NCBI RefSeq assembly: GCF_024362695.1
Contig: NW_026063240.1
Coordinates: 992,001 to 1,056,000, forward strand
Length of the DNA stretch: 64,000 nucleotides
From: Pectinophora gossypiella
Taxonomy: Eukaryota > Arthropoda > Insecta > Lepidoptera > Gelechiidae
Direction of reading: 5' to 3'
In this document: piece after piece, positions 63,879 through 64,000 of the stretch
Layout of the letters: each line of letters opens with the position of its first letter
Numbering within the stretch: the stretch's first letter is position 1
Notes under the pieces: model-generated
Seen by the model: only the letters and a program-made list of their open reading frames with translations
Databases searched by the model: none
Told to the model about the DNA's origin: nothing
Made by a program: the position numbers and the translations under genes

Positions 63879-63959
63879 CGGTTGAGAGGTTTAAGCGGGA
63901 AAGCGTAACAGACAGACAGACAGACAGAGTTACTTTCGCATTTATAATATTAGTAAGGA

Positions 63960-64000
63960 TAGCTTTTGCCCGCGACTTCGTCCGCGTGGCGTGTTATATA
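63960..64000 (-). mobile_element. Helitron B 3' end, running off the window
   Basis: The last 41 bases are the reverse complement of the segment-B terminator (hairpin CGCGACTTCGTCCGCG). The first C of CTAG is missing where it meets segment C, so the copy reads TAGCTTTTGCC. The rest lies beyond the window. Confidence 0.8.

Larger units (their letters stand above)
55803..63959 (-). mobile_element. Helitron segment C interrupted by BEL-2
   Basis: The minus-strand 5' end TCCTTACTAATATTATAAATG lies at 63959-63884 and the rest at 57056-55803, ending TACCAGCTAG. The two parts are separated by the complete BEL-2 element with a CGGTT duplication. Both pieces match the other C copies. At 63960 the 5' end abuts another Helitron terminator. 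Confidence 0.88.

Noticed and set aside
1..64000. tRNA, rRNA or snRNA genes
   Set aside because: I saw no cloverleaf with conserved arms and no rRNA-like block; the tRNA-like match at 31264-31281 is the Gypsy primer-binding site.

Overview
This 64-kb window looks like a transposon-dense stretch of a lepidopteran (moth or butterfly) nuclear genome. The evidence is AT-rich eukaryotic DNA with spliced genes, several copies of Helitrons whose 3' ends carry a hairpin followed by CTAG, BEL/Pao, Ty3/Gypsy and non-LTR retrotransposons, and no tRNA or rRNA. Apart from one spliced gene carried inside a transposon, I see no convincing ordinary host gene.

The main object is a complete Polinton/Maverick-type giant transposon (adintovirus-like) at 13798-43703. 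It begins and ends with AGTAGG/CCTACT terminal inverted repeats and is flanked by a perfect 6-bp target duplication (CCAACT). It landed inside the gag-pol ORF of a BEL/Pao retrotransposon on the minus strand: gag-protease lies at 43.7-45.4 kb, pol at 10.7-13.8 kb and the 3' LTR at about 6.0-6.3 kb. The Polinton has two converging arms. The plus-strand left arm holds a spliced, GC-rich, host-like nuclear-protein gene (possibly PC4-like), protein-primed DNA polymerase B and two small related genes. The minus-strand right arm holds the packaging ATPase, a Ser/acid-rich protein, a fibre-like small protein, a retroviral-type integrase with chromodomain, a phospholipase A2/hydrophobic virion protein, an adenain-like protease, the minor capsid protein, a 48-aa basic protein, the major capsid protein and an exonuclease-like protein. 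Several of these overlap by a few bases.

The Polinton is now dead, because later insertions and a small duplication break it. A Ty3/Gypsy (CsRn1-like) element with two identical LTRs (27419-31527) splits the exonuclease-like gene. A composite Helitron (37888-42981) splits the ATPase. A local duplication (33.45-33.59 kb) breaks the minor capsid gene. Two more Helitrons sit between genes. The composite Helitron itself holds a 2.3-kb TIR transposon with no target duplication and a 186-bp LINE fragment with an 11-bp target duplication. This makes four levels of nesting: BEL, Polinton, Helitron, then TIR element or LINE.

Left flank (1-6 kb): a CR1/Daphne-like reverse-transcriptase fragment and a GC-rich jockey-type LINE with an intact endonuclease-RT frame. 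Right flank (45.4-64 kb): tandem and nested Helitrons, a degenerate CR1/Daphne-like LINE interrupted by another insertion, and an apparently intact, young BEL/Pao element (57057-63878) with a single 1733-aa ORF, near-identical LTRs and a 5-bp target duplication.

Three Helitron segments (called A, B and C here) recur in both orientations as A+C, A+B and A-B-C arrays. This indicates that chimeric elements formed by reading through to, or stopping at, a neighbour's 3' terminator have themselves moved.
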